A DNA stretch of 64,000 nt from Wurfbainia villosa (Eukaryota > Streptophyta > Magnoliopsida > Zingiberales > Zingiberaceae), in the NCBI GenBank assembly GCA_025175895.1, contig CM045993.1, positions 59,028,621 to 59,092,620 of the forward strand, written 5' to 3'. This document shows positions 8,872 through 20,176 of the stretch, in pieces; position 1 is the stretch's first letter; every line of letters begins with the position of its first letter. The notes under the pieces were generated by a model. The model was not told the DNA's origin. It searched no databases and was given only the letters and a program-made list of their open reading frames with translations. Made by a program: the position numbers and the translations under genes.

Positions 8872-9734
8872 TGAATCGTGCCCCATTCCCTTCACTAATC
8901 TTATACCCAGTTGGTTCAGGACATGGTCTATAGTGTCAGTCCCCACTAGGCTGACTACGTCACACCTAGCCCAAGTATCATTTTCTCATCCTACGGATTC
9001 TAGTTACTGCACATGTATCGAAGAGTACCTTACTCTAAACATGTAATGCTTTGGCCAAAGACTTTAGTAACAATCCGATGAGAGGCCATGGGTATACATC
9101 TCCTCGCAAGGAGTGGTGAATCCTTTATAGACTATTCAAACACCTTCGATCACTTCGACTTATACCCAATCATCCTGGGTCCACATCTCCTCAAAGATGC
9201 TTGCTTAAGATGTCAAAGCATAAGTCTTTATGATCAAGATGACTTGAATACCGCAAGTCAAAGGAACATCACACTTAAGCTACAGTAAGAACTTCATTGA
9301 CATATCTATATATGCAGAGAACCATATGAAGTCTTACGGTTGGTCACTCCAATGAACTAGTTATCATAACTAGCATCCACGATTAACTCCGGACATCACA
9401 ATGTCTCCAGCCAGTGAGAATCAGCTGCTTGGTTACACCAAGGAGTATACCTCATGCTAGTCTCGACAGAATTGATGGTGTCCAAATCCATCAATTCATC
9501 GACTAGAGATAATTCCGATACATCACAATTACACATGTAGAGATACTCACTAGTTGTGATCCAATCACAAATTCTCTCATGTTGTGAATCATATCGTGGA
9601 CATTCAGTAAATGAGTTTAAGATCCAATCAAATACATGAAAACATGTATACTCAAATAGTGAATCTTCATTTATCATATAAATGGTTCATACATAAGGCG
9701 ATTGCCTTAGGACATCTCTCATATATTACTAACA
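8872..9734 (-). repeat. 5' LTR of element A, U3 side
   Basis: Joined to 1527-2699 across the B1 insertion, this gives a 5' LTR of about 2 kb. It ends on the plus strand with CTAACA. Bases 9247-9734 match the 3' LTR at 31-518. A minus-strand frame at 9396-9677 is shared with 180-461; it lies within U3 and I do not regard it as a gene. Confidence 0.85.
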
Positions 9735-10239
9735 AAAATCAATCCGAGTTGTAGCTTTATAAAGAGCTCGAGAGGGAGGAGATGGATGTCGATTCGTTTG
9801 GAATTTGAAGGGGAATAGTTATTTCTTTCCACACCTTCAAAGTTAATCAAAGCAACCAAACAAGCAAGTGATCCAAAGTTAATCTTTGTAAAGTGTTTTT
9901 GCATTTGTATTCATTCTTAGCTTGTTGTTGTTGCTTCTTATTATTGTTATATATTTATATGAAATTTCTCCACCTTCGATGTCATACCGAAAAAAGAGAG
10001 ATTATGATGGTGTGCATCACTAGAGCTCGCTATTGAGCTCGCCCTGTGGAGTAGGAACTCTAGTTTCGAACCACATTAAATCTTTGAGTATTATTTGTGT
10101 GCTTGTTTTGTATTTGTCTTTATTGTATTTCTATATTCCGCTGCGTATACTAATGATTGTAGGCGAGCACGCATCAAACGAGAGTGAAGTCAGTGAATCA
10201 CTATTCACCCCCTCTAGCGCGACCACATTGGTCCTTACA
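9735..10239 (+). repeat. 5' LTR of D (right part)
   Basis: A TATA-like box (CTTTATAAAG) lies near 9753-9762. Downstream are the TTTCTCCACC stem-loop, the loop E-like element, the TTCCGCTGCG block and the terminal CTATTCACCCCCTCTAG block, ending TTACA. The upstream part of the LTR is missing, presumably on the far side of element A. Confidence 0.8.
10045..10075 (+). other. Loop E-like stem-loop, D 5' LTR
   Basis: Outer stem TGTGG/CCACA (changed on both sides relative to B1) and inner stem GGAAC/GTTTC with one G-T pair flank AGTA/GAA. Confidence 0.7.
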
Positions 10240-10240
10240 A

Positions 10241-10253
10241 TTTGTATCAGAGT
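10241..10253 (+). promoter_or_regulatory. Primer-binding site of D (decayed)
   Basis: TTTGTATCAGAGT lies just inside the LTR end; it differs from TGGTATCAGAGC in the first positions. Confidence 0.75.
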
Positions 10254-10257
10254 GAGG

Positions 10258-10456
10258 ATGCTCTTCAAAAGGACTAACCGCCATGAGAGCAAAGTGCTAG
10301 AGGGAAGAAGGAAGATAGAGAAGCCAAGTGTTAGATTGGGACACGACATCAACATGCCTCCTCCATATGAACTCTATGGAGCTAAAGAATTTGATCAATG
10401 GACGGTGAGGATGAAAAGAATCTTAATGATGGATATAGAGAATTGGTTCATGATTG
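10258..10456 (+). pseudogene. gag: Gag of D, piece 1 of 4
   Basis: The N-terminal part has the FDQWTVRMKRI motif and reads through MDIENWF before B2 interrupts it at 10457. I took the ATG at 10258 because it follows the primer site directly; a later ATG before PPPYELYG is possible. The frame resumes at 25284. Confidence 0.8.
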
Positions 10457-10608
10457 TGTAGAAACTTTGGTGAGCATTAGAGGGGGTGAATGGCGCGTTC
10501 GTTGGTCGATATAATTCGATTGCGTGCTTGCTACAATTTGATTAGTGCGCAGCAGAAATAATAGAAAAACATAAACAAAATACAAGCACAACAATACACA
10601 TGATATAA

Positions 10609-10641
10609 AGTGGTTCGGAACCTTAGGGTTCCTACTCCATG
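10609..10641 (-). other. Loop E-like stem-loop, B2 3' LTR
   Basis: Inner stem GGAACC/GGTTCC is intact. The outer stem keeps TGG/CCA with one A-C mismatch beyond it. Confidence 0.6.
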
Positions 10642-10979
10642 GATTAAGCTCGAATGAGCTCTAGTGATGCACACACCACCACTAATCAATAATGCTCCTT
10701 CTCGGTGACATACCGGAGGTGGAGAAACCTCTTACAAGCGATTACAACAGTAATGCAAAATATACAAGAAAATACAAAGAAATACAATCGAAATGTAAAG
10801 AGCACTTTACAAAACTAGGGCTTTGAATACTTTGCTTGTTGGTTGCTTGGATTAGCTTGAAGGACCCTGAAATGCGCCTGCACTTCGCCTTCAAATCGTA
10901 TCAACAACCTTCCAAGAAACCATGACCGAAATCTTCCATGAGATGCTCCTTTTATCCCTGCATCAGGCTGATTCCGCGC

Positions 10980-11390
10980 TTGACAGTCGACTACCATAAG
11001 CCCCTAGTCGACTGTAAATAGTGTCGTTGTCTCACAACAACTTAATCCACGTTGGCATTCCAACCAACAGATACACTGGCAGTCAACTATCATTCCCAAC
11101 AGTCGACTGCTCAAGCCTATAGCCGACTACTCAGTCAGCTACCGAGAGTTCTGCCTTTGGACCAAAACCAACAACAGTCGACTGGCCTCCTTGGGAGTCG
11201 ACTGATCATGGCTAGTCGATTGCCCAATACTGGCAGTCGACTGCCAAGGCATCTTGCCACAGTTGAATGTCAGTCGACTCTCGACAGTCGATTGGTCATA
11301 ATCTCAGTCAACTGCTCAGTGTCAACTCGGCTGTCAAGTGTCAAACACTTGACCAGTAGACTGGTCCATAATCCCAGTCGACGACTACAC
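10980..11390 (-). promoter_or_regulatory. CAGTCGACTG palindrome array in B2 promoter
   Basis: There are many exact or one-off copies of the decamer, spaced irregularly by about 15-40 bases and ending just upstream (in sense) of the TATA-like box. The matching region of the 5' LTR is 24150-24560. Confidence 0.7.
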
Positions 11391-11599
11391 CTCAACCATG
11401 AGGTTTACCCCAAGTATGATGCCCTCATACTTACTAGACCACCCTTAGCCTAGACCTAAGCCTTCTATCCACCTCCATCAATCTCACGCATATCGGATTC
11501 CTCCAAGTCATCCATAACTCGTTCATCCATATGCTAGCCTTTAGGTACTTCCATCGGTTATTGTCATGCTAAGCTAGTCTACACCGCCAAGGCACATTG

Positions 11600-11960
11600 G
11601 GCTTATGCTGCCATCACACACGCTTGGACTTTATGGCGCCAAACATTGGACTTATGCTGCTAAGATTTCACCCTTGGACTTTATGTCGCCAATATCAAAC
11701 CTTGGACTTCCCAAATGCCAAGTACTCATGACTTGGACTTTCGCCACCAAGACTACACACTTGGACTTACGTAGCCAAGATTACACCATTGGACTTTCCT
11801 TGCCAACCCATGTTGGACTTTTCAATTGCCAAGACTCAAGCTTGGACTTTCCCTTGCTAAGACCCATGCTTGGACTTTCCATGCAAAGTACTCAAGACTT
11901 GAACTTTACCATTGCCAAGACCCATTCTTGGACTTTCCATGCCAAGTACTTAAGACTTGG
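11600..11960 (-). repeat. Hairpin-array minisatellite in B2 3' LTR
   Basis: It contains more than ten units of the CCAAG...CTTGG type, more than in B1, so the array length varies between copies. Confidence 0.82.
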
Positions 11961-12104
11961 ACTTCTCCATTATATTGACAATCCCATGTCAACTATATAG
12001 TCAACCCATTGTCAAACAATGGTCAACTCATCGTCAAACATCAAAATACTACTCGAGTTAAACTCGAGTCAGGTCAATCATGACCTGGGCTGATTGCACT
12101 AACA

Positions 12105-13886
12105 ATCTTCCCCTTTTTGATGTTTGACAAAAACCAAACACCTTTGAGTTAGAACACTAACTCAATCCAATTCTTCTAATTGTCCAAATTAGGAATTCTC
12201 ACATTCTCCCATCAATTCTCCCCCTTTTGACATACATCGAAAAGGCTCTCCCCAAGGGTATAAATGTCTCATATCCCAATGAGATCTTACAATCTCTCCC
12301 TTGGTCCAAAAACATCTAGGATGCCTTCGCTCTTCCTAGTGATAAGTCCCATATCACTAAAGAGAGAAAATCCTTCATTCTCTAAAATTTCCAAATTCTC
12401 CCCCCTTATGAGGAAGAACACATCCATCATCCCATGATGGATAACCTCCCCTTAAAGGCTTGCTCCCCCTTGACCATTGCACCAACAATGCCCTTGGGGA
12501 GTCCCTAAGCCTATAGGAAAACTAAACCATCAAAATTAAGGGAAAAAGTTCAACCTTGAACTTTCACACACCTTAAAATTGATACATACTCTAAACAACT
12601 CTCCTAATCCATATCCAATGCATTTTCACCCTTCTCATGCTTTCCAAAGCATATCCTAAGGTTAGGAGCAGTTAGGGTAGCCTAACATAGCTGAAACATG
12701 GGTTAAATATCCATGTTTACCCGAAATCAACATTGTTAACGATCAAATCAATCATCATCCATTGTACGATCATATTTGCAAGTGCAGAAATCATGTTTTA
12801 GAAATGAAGTTTGAAAATACATAAGTAATTATACGTAATTTTTAAAATAGTTAAACTTCGTACGTATAATACTTATAACAATCATAATAGGTGAAAAATA
12901 TTTGAAAAATAAAATACCCATTAAATATTGAGATTGATACATAATTCAACTTCAATGTTTTTGACCAATTTTGTATCACTTCTTCAATGGTGACTTCTAT
13001 CAAAAGATAGACTACACCATAATTTTTCAAAATGATTTTGAAATGTTTTTAAAACCTTATATTGAACCATGGTCTATGGGCTTAATGCACATGACTTGTA
13101 CATAAGCTTTCCTCATGATTCATCCATGATATAAGATGAGTTTAAGTTCATCTAGATGCAAGAACTGTGGACCTTGAACTTAACTCATTTCCTAGAATCT
13201 CACATGTGTCTTGGGTGTATGAAAATACACACATCAATTTGATGTGAGATGTGGATTTTGTTCATCCTAAACTAAGGTCTCATATATTTTCCTAAGGTAA
13301 CATTATTTGATTCCCTTATACATGGGACTTCAAATCATGTCAATTGTCCTTAAATAAATTTTCATTAATTCTAAATGCATGAATGATGATTATGGCATAA
13401 ATGATAGCATAAATAAGCATATGCCAAAAATCATGATGTCATGACATATGATTTAATCTAAACATACATGACATTAAAAGATAAACCTAAGGTCTCATTA
13501 CATTTTATTTGATAAAACTAAGAATGATGTCATGACATGTTATATGGCAATCGAGCATGACAAATAAAATGTAGTGGTATAAGAATACCTAAAATTTAGT
13601 ATTAATTACCCTTTGTTAGGATTAAGTTCATTTTTGTCATATTACAACTTATCCCAAGTGTGCTAAAAACCCAAAAATGGCATACCAAAACCTCTAAACC
13701 TAATTGTGCTAATTTGATTGATTTTTCAACTTCCATGAATTATATTGGCACATCCTAAAATCCTTTAGGATTAAATTCACCCTTATTTACAAGGTATATC
13801 ATTACGTTGGAAGTGACCTAAAGTGGCAACACTACTATGGTTAGGTTAACTACCTATCCACTTAGGGTTGACACACCCTAACCCAT
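12105..13886 (-). other. Polypurine tract and non-coding 3' region of B2
   Basis: The tract (AAAAAGGGGAAGAT in sense) is at 12105-12118, followed by tract-like copies to about 12470. The rest aligns with the B1 and G 3' regions, including the CATGACTTGTACATAAGC block near 13088 and CATGACAT repeats (13430-13570). I see no gene in it. Confidence 0.7.
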
Positions 13887-15593
13887 TTAGCGTGAATCGA
13901 TCACACTTCTAGGAACCAAATACCTATTGGAGCTCCTTGGGTTAATTAGGTATTCACTAGGGATGACCTCCCTTGATACCTTCCTAATGACCCTTTTTGG
14001 CTTGGTAGCCTTGGTCAAATGGGTCTTACCTAGGTTAACTCTAGGGGTAACTCCCCTTGTAACCTTCTTAGTTGCCTCTCTAGGTTTCCTTGAAACCTTA
14101 GCCACTAGGCACCTACCTTGGTTACCCTTAGGGATAACTTCCCTAGTAACCTTGGCCTTCCTAGACCTATGAATGGTTTCATATTCGAATGAAACACTAT
14201 GATAGGTCTCCTTGGACTTAGGTTTGTGACCCAAACCTTTCTTGCCCTTAGATGGACCTTGCTTCCTAGATCCTAGGTTTTGACTCCAAGATCTAAATTT
14301 TGACTATTTGACCATTGCATTTGATTTTGCATCTTTCTAAGGGTCTTTTCTAATTTCTCAAGTTTTGAACTCAAAACTTGATTTTCTAATTCTAATTGCC
14401 TAATTTTTGAATTTTCATTTAATCTTTGGGCATGCTTTTTTCTTCTTAGACATATTCCTACCCTTCTTAGGGTTAATGCCTAAATGCTCCTCTACCTTCT
14501 TAATTGACTCCCTAGGTAGAATTGGTCTAGAGTTATTAGTCTCAAATTTTTCCTTAGTTCTAAAATTACAACTCTTAGCACCTAAACAATAGAATTTATT
14601 ATTTCTAGCATGCTTTTCATAAACAATAGCAAGATTACTCCTAGCATGCATATTTTTATCATGAAAACTAGTAGGTGCATAACTAAAATATACCTTGGGA
14701 TTTTCTTTAGGAGCTCCCCCTATATGTGTAGCTCCTCCTTGCCCCTTGGTTTGATTTCTTCCCCTAGGGTATTGACTTTGGTAGCGTCCTCATTGTTGGC
14801 ATTTAAAGCATACCACGTGCTCCTTGCTCTTACTAGTGGGGACTCCGACATCCTTTGAATTTTTGTTGACTTTTGGTGTCGGTTGAGCCTTCTGGACTTT
14901 CTTAGGGCACTTGCTCTTATAGTGCACATATTTCCTACACTCAAAACACATAATATGTTTTTTATTATTTATTAAGGTGCTTGAGTTAACTAGGTCAATG
15001 GTGGTGGAGGCCTCTTGATCTTTTTCATCGCTTCTTCCGGAGGTGGAGGCTACTTCTTGATTTTGCTCTTGAGTGGAAATTAGCTCTTCCCCCTCAATAT
15101 TAGAGGCAGAGGCTTCTTCAATTTCTTTCACTTCTTCCTCGGATGTCGAACAACTCTCGACCTCCGAATCCTCACTTTCTTGTGAGGATGAGCTTTCTTC
15201 CTCCTCCTTTGATTCTTCCTTATCCTCTAGGACCGATTGGGGCTCCTCATGGAATCTTGCCAATTTGCTCCATAGATCCTTGGCATCCATGTAATCACCT
15301 AAACTAGACAAAATACCATTAGGAATTAAATCAACCAAGAATTTTATTACCTTTTTATTTTTCTCGAATTCTTGGAGTTTTTCTTCGGTCCATTTCTTCA
15401 TCTTGAGGAATCCTCCCTTTGACCCTCTTGGATATTTGAATTTGCCCATCAAGATGGCCTAATCTTCGAAGTCCCTCATCATTATGAATTCTTCAATCCT
15501 TCCCTTCCATTGATTGAAGCCTTCTCATCCATATGGAGTGTATGGGATTGGAGTGTTGATGTCCCATCCAAGTCCATCTTTTGACAACTCCAT
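13887..15593 (-). pseudogene. gag: Gag of B2, decayed
   Basis: Homologous to B1 gag over its length, with the start ATG at 15591-15593. Recognisable parts are the capsid-like region and acidic segment (14790-15452), the first zinc knuckle CFECRKYVHYKSKC, the start of the second (CFKCQQ, then a stop), the central region (14415-14651) and the basic tail (13887-14234). Several stops and frame breaks separate these, including one near 15470. The basic tail keeps repeated KVTRGVTPR-like segments. It cannot make a full protein. Confidence 0.82.
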
Positions 15594-15640
15594 CCTCTAG
15601 CACTTTTGCTCTCGGTTGTTAATCTGTAGAAGAGATCCTA

Positions 15641-15652
15641 GCTCTGATACAA
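15641..15652 (-). promoter_or_regulatory. Primer-binding site of B2
   Basis: The minus strand reads TGTATCAGAGC two bases inside the 5' LTR. One base of the initiator-Met match is changed. Confidence 0.82.
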
Positions 15653-15654
15653 CT

Positions 15655-15692
15655 TGTAGGAACTTCAGTGAGCGCTAGAGGGGGGTGAATGG
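15655..15692 (-). repeat. 5' LTR of B2, terminal 38 bases
   Basis: The LTR starts TGTAGGAAC on the plus strand and is cut at 15692 by element C. Its last five bases, aatgg, recur at 23660-23664. Confidence 0.88.
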
Positions 15693-15867
15693 TGTTGGAG
15701 GATCGGTGGCCAGCTAGAGGGGGTGAATAGCCTTCTTTATCGTTGATGATATTCGGTTGCTTAATCATCTACAAATATAATTAGCGCAACAGAAAACAAA
15801 TACTAAACAAAGTGATTAAGATAAATACAAAGAGAAATAAGCACAAGCGCTAACACTGGAGATATAA

Positions 15868-15898
15868 CGTGGTTCACGACCCTTGTCGCTAATCCACG
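15868..15898 (-). other. Loop E-like stem-loop, C 3' LTR (variant)
   Basis: Outer stem CGTGG/CCACG is perfect and the inner stem is GCGAC/GTCGT, a sequence unrelated to B1 but still paired. The 5' loop strand is ATTA instead of AGTA, so the bulged G is lost. Confidence 0.6.
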
Positions 15899-16436
15899 GA
15901 CGATTCATTCCAAGTGAATCACTCCTTAACCAACTCTACCAGTTTCTCCTTTAGCCCAAGCAAGGTGGAGGTAACCTCTTTACAAGAATGCACTCCTTCT
16001 TACAATAAGATTGAAATAAGAACAAGAATAAGGAATAGGAATCATGTGGAGCACTTAGGAGCATGAACCTTAACCTCCCTAAAGCTCACACCCTCTCTTT
16101 TTATAGAGAGAGCTGAAATCTTCCCATTGGGCATGCAGCAGTCTACTGTTGCATGCCAGCAGTCAACTACTGCCCTTGCAATGGCTCCTGACGCCGTCTG
16201 AATCGCAGTCGTCATCACCCAACGACCGCCTAGGCAGTCGACTGGTGATCTCGTTGGTTCGATTGATCGACCCGTAGCCGACTGATCAATTGACTACGAA
16301 GCGTTCTATGCCTGTGCCACTTTCGACAGTCTACTGCCACCTTTGGCAGTCTACTGCTGATTGGGCAATTTAGTCAAACTCAATTCGACTTGGATCAGTT
16401 CAAATGCCAATACTTGGCAGTCAACTAATGTCGAGT

Positions 16437-16830
16437 AAACCTCAAACAAATGGCTTGTTTGAGCATCCGACGGTCGGGTAAAATCTCAACCCACTCGATA
16501 GAGCATCCGACACTCCCATTCATCGGGTAAAACCTCAAACCAATGTTTGAGCGTTCGACTTAACCACACGTCGGGTAAAATCTCAAACCCTAGTTTGAGC
16601 ATCTGACTTGTCGGGTAAAACCTCAACCCACTCGGTTGAGCATCCGATGGTCGAGTAAAACCTCAACCCACTCGGTTGAGCATCCGACACTCCCATTCGT
16701 CGGGTAAAACCTCAAACTAATGTTTGACCGTCCGACTTAACCACACGTTGGGTAAAACCTCAAACCCTAGTTTGAGCATCTGACTTATCGGGTAAAACCT
16801 CAACCCACTCAGTTGAGCATCCGACACTTG
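16437..16830 (-). repeat. Alternating hairpin array in C 3' LTR
   Basis: It alternates CCGAC...GTCGGG hairpins with CTCAAAC...GTTTGAG hairpins, separated by GTAAAAC and CAT. In some units the second stem is CTCAACC/GGTTGAG, a paired change of one base pair. The 5' LTR copy is at about 20730-21120. Confidence 0.82.
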
Positions 16831-17265
16831 ACTTAGCCATTCGGCTAAGTTCACCTATGAGCTACCGTTTACAAATGGCTCATTCTCTCATCTCCCTTGA
16901 AGTCCCTCGCCGAAGCTCTCTTCGTCCGGCCACATCCTTCGGATGCACCAAGCGCACGGCTTCGCAATGCCATCCTTCGCGTCTCGCCCTGAAGTATGCA
17001 TCCTTGGCTTCACTCTAATGCTCCTCGTCCGGCGGTCCCTTGGATGCACCATGCGCACAACTTCCGCAATGCCATCCTTCACCGACTCAAAGACACAAGC
17101 CATGAGATGGTGAACCCACCAATGCTTTCGTCAAGCCAACACATGTGTGAATTACTAAGTCCTGCACGACTTCAACACACATATCAAATCACATAAACAT
17201 CATAACTTAAACCTTTGCCACACACATCAAAACCTTAAACCATACTTGGGATGATTGCCCTAACA

Positions 17266-18562
17266 ATCTCCCCCTTTTTGATGTGTGGAAACCATGTTTA
17301 AGTTAGGTAAACCATTAACAAAATACATAAGACAGGAAAACATGTAAAATAACATGAGTATCAAACACTCCCCCTAAATACATGCAACTCCCCCTTAACA
17401 CATGCTAATTCTCTCCCCCTAGCATGATTAACTTAAACCCAACATTTGTCCCCCTTTGACACCATCAAAAACACTAAACATATGTTATATAACATGGCAT
17501 TAAGGTCTAAAGGAAGAAAAATATCAAAATCAGCCTCAAAACCTATCAAAATTTAGAAATGCACCAGAAATTCTAGAAAAATTTGAAAAATCATGAAATT
17601 TTGAGCATATTTCTTGTAAAGTCTTTTATCAATGAAAAATAAGTTTTCATGAAAATTCATTCAATTTTCCGACATTTGGCAAAAACTTAAAAGTCTTAAA
17701 AACCTTCAAAGTTTTATCAATTTGAGAACCTAGTTTTGCCTTGAAATGATTTAAAACATGAATACACAAATTATCAAACATAAAATGATTTTAACATATT
17801 TGAAATATCCAACCATGATCTTTGGGCAATATGTCTATGAATTAAACATAAGCTTTCCTCATCATTGGTCTATTATTGTTATGACATGATACATGTAAAT
17901 GACCATCTAAATGCCATAAGCATTAGTGGACCATTTGTATCAACCTAACATTTCACCCATTGCTATGTTTTCAATCAAGTTAGCCTATAGTGGGATGTGA
18001 GATGTACCTAAGGTATTATACTTAACCATAAATTTCATGCAATTCTACCAAGGTTAAGTATTACTCAAACATGATCATAAAGCAAGTATTATCATGAGTC
18101 ACACATTATGATCATAATACAAGTATAACAATCAAATCATGGTCATTTATCAAGTATAAAATCAAGTGTTATAAATCATGATTTGAGTATTATCAATAAT
18201 TACCCAAAACATTCACCATGCTCATAAATCAAATACCATCATACTAACACCCTCATCATCCTAAGTCAACCATTTAGCATGATATAAATTAAGTTCACTT
18301 ATGGTTGACTATCCTAGGATTTTCTAACCCTTAAGGATTGACTTGGGAAGCCAATATAGATTCTTTCCAATAGGGTTCATCAAGTATTCCTTTGGGATCC
18401 ATTTCCTAGCTATCATAGTTGTTTTAGCTTGTCCCCTATGCCCTTCTTGTTAAAGCTAGCCCTTTGGCTCCCAATAATCATGTTTAGAGTATTTGAGCCA
18501 ATTGTAAATTTTTCTAGGGCCTTAGTGAGAAATTCTACCTTTTCCCTTAAAAACTTATTTTC
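17266..18562 (-). other. Polypurine tract and non-coding 3' region of C
   Basis: The tract reads AAAAAGGGGGAGAT in sense at 17266-17279, with tract-like copies to about 17455. The AT-rich remainder shares only the ATAAGCTTTCCTCAT block (17848-17868) and the ATGATTT/CATGATCAT style with B elements. I see no gene in it. Confidence 0.65.
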
Positions 18563-19913
18563 CTAAACTAAGCATGCATCATTTACACTAGAAGAATTAT
18601 CATTATCATGGGAACATGCAATTTTTAATTTTTCTTCTAGTTCATTAATTTCATTAACCATGCTTTTGTTCTTCCTTTTAGCCCTAAATAAATCCCTAGT
18701 TAGGCTAGTAATCATGGAAATAATTTCTTGAGTAGGGAGATTTCTTACCATACTTACTATATCTTCTTCTTCTGATGAAGATGATGATGCTCCCCCTACA
18801 CTTGAGCTATCCTCACTTGAGCTTGTTTCTTCTTTTTCGTAGGAGGTGGAGTCCAAGTCTTCTATCACCATAAGTGCAAGGCTTGTAAATGCTTATTCTT
18901 CCTCCGATGAGGATGGATCATCCCGTGTTGCCTTTAGGTTTTGAGGCTTTGACTTCTTCTCCTTCTTCTTTTCTTCTTTCTTCTTGCCTTTCTTCTTCTT
19001 GTCATCCTTTCTTCCTTGCTTTTGTTTAAGAGAGGAAATTCATCTCTCATGTGCCCCTCTCCTTGGCAATTGTAGCATATCACCTTCCTAGTCCTCCTCC
19101 TATCATGAGATTTGTTAAATCTAAAATTCTTTAATGCACGTCTTACCTTCCTTACCATATAGGCCTCTTCATTGCTATTCATTGAGGAGGAGGAGGATTC
19201 TTCATCGGATGAGGAAGGTGGAGTCTCCTTCTTCTTCTTCCCTTTGTTGGCCACTAATGCTAACCCCCTTGATGGCTTGATTGGATCTTCTATTATACCT
19301 TCAAGCCTAGTTTCATGTAACTCCATAGTTGAAAATAATTCTTCTAGAGTACTTACCTCTAGATTCTTGGAAATGTAAAATGAATCCACCATGGAGCTCC
19401 ACTTAGATGATCGGGGGAATGCATCTATTGCCTTCATGATCATATCCCGGTTCGAGAGCTTCTCTCCTATACTTGATAAATCGGTTATTATTTCCTTAAA
19501 ACTGAATGAAGAGATAATACCTTATCCCCTTTATCTAGCTTGATATTGTTCAATTGAGAGTGGAGGAGATCCCTTCTTGATAATTTGGCTTCCGAGGTGC
19601 CTTCATGAAGCTCCACTAGCTTCTCTCACATCTTCTTGGCACTAGCACACTCCCCAATTCAGTTGATTTCTTGTTGAGGGAGCACATTGTATAGATGATG
19701 TTTGGCCTTTGAGTTCGCAAGGTGCTCCTCTCGTTGCTTCTTGATCCATCTTGACTTTTAGATTGGTTCACCCTCTTCGTCCCTAGGTACATCGAAATTG
19801 GATTCTATAATAACCATTATATCAAAGTCCATTTCGAAGAATACCTCCATTCTTTTCTTCCACCATGTGAAGTCGCCCTCAAACTTGGGTAGATGAATGT
19901 TGGAGCCAGCCAT
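18563..19913 (-). pseudogene. gag: Gag of C, decayed
   Basis: The start ATG is at 19911-19913, followed by a WKKRMEVFFE motif. After several stops and a frame break near 19500 the frame resumes (18934-19443) with a capsid C-terminal region, an acidic serine segment and a zinc knuckle CYNCQGEGHMRDEF in which the last cysteine is phenylalanine. A lysine/arginine run follows, then a serine/acidic and coiled-coil segment (18563-18871). This is SIRE-type gag architecture; no pol follows. Confidence 0.8.
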
Positions 19914-19956
19914 CTTGTCATGCTTGTGTTGGCGATGAGTCCGCGATAAGCTCCTC

Positions 19957-19969
19957 GCTTTGATACCAA
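19957..19969 (-). promoter_or_regulatory. Primer-binding site of C
   Basis: The minus strand reads TTGGTATCAAAGC next to the 5' LTR, one base off the usual initiator-Met match. Confidence 0.85.
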
Positions 19970-20145
19970 TTGTTGGAGGATCGGTGGTCGGCTAGAGGGG
20001 GGTGAATAGCCTTCTTTATCATTGATGATGTTCGGTTGCTTAATCATCTACGAATATGATTAGCACGACAAAAAACAAATACTAAAAAAATGATTAAGAC
20101 AAATACAAAGAGAAATAAGCACAAACGCTAACATTGGAGATATAA

Positions 20146-20176
20146 CGTCATTCACGACCCTTGCCGCTAATCCACG
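20146..20176 (-). other. Loop E-like stem-loop, C 5' LTR (decayed)
   Basis: Two outer pairs and one inner pair are disrupted compared with 15868-15898. The ATTA/GAA loop strands remain. Confidence 0.5.

Larger units (their letters stand above)
31..9734 (-). mobile_element. Element A: degenerate Ty1/copia (Tork/Angela-like), minus strand
   Basis: In sense order the element has a 5' LTR (9734 down to 1527, split by B1), a reverse transcriptase/RNase H remnant, a polypurine tract, and a 3' LTR that runs left past base 31. The LTR begins TGTTAG in sense. A large deletion joins the 5' LTR near 1527 directly to the reverse transcriptase, removing the primer site, gag, protease and integrase. The target duplication cannot be tested because the left end is outside the window. 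The Tork/Angela assignment rests on residue patterns such as YVDDILLIGND and is tentative. It probably sits in the 5' LTR of element D. Confidence 0.85.
10457..12104 (-). repeat. 3' LTR of B2
   Basis: Runs TGTAGAA...CTAACA. In sense it has a hairpin array (about 11600-11960), a long array of AGTCGACTG-type palindromes (about 10980-11390), a TATA-like ATAAAAGG (near 10945-10955), then the conserved leader stem-loops and the terminal G/C-tract block. Confidence 0.9.
15693..17265 (-). repeat. 3' LTR of C
   Basis: Runs TGTTGGAGG...CCTAACA. In sense it has a distal region, a hairpin array (about 16440-16830), an AGTCGACTG/AGTCTACTG region (16140-16440), a TATA-like box CTATAAAAAGAG (near 16097-16110), and a leader with the conserved stem-loop. 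Confidence 0.9.
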
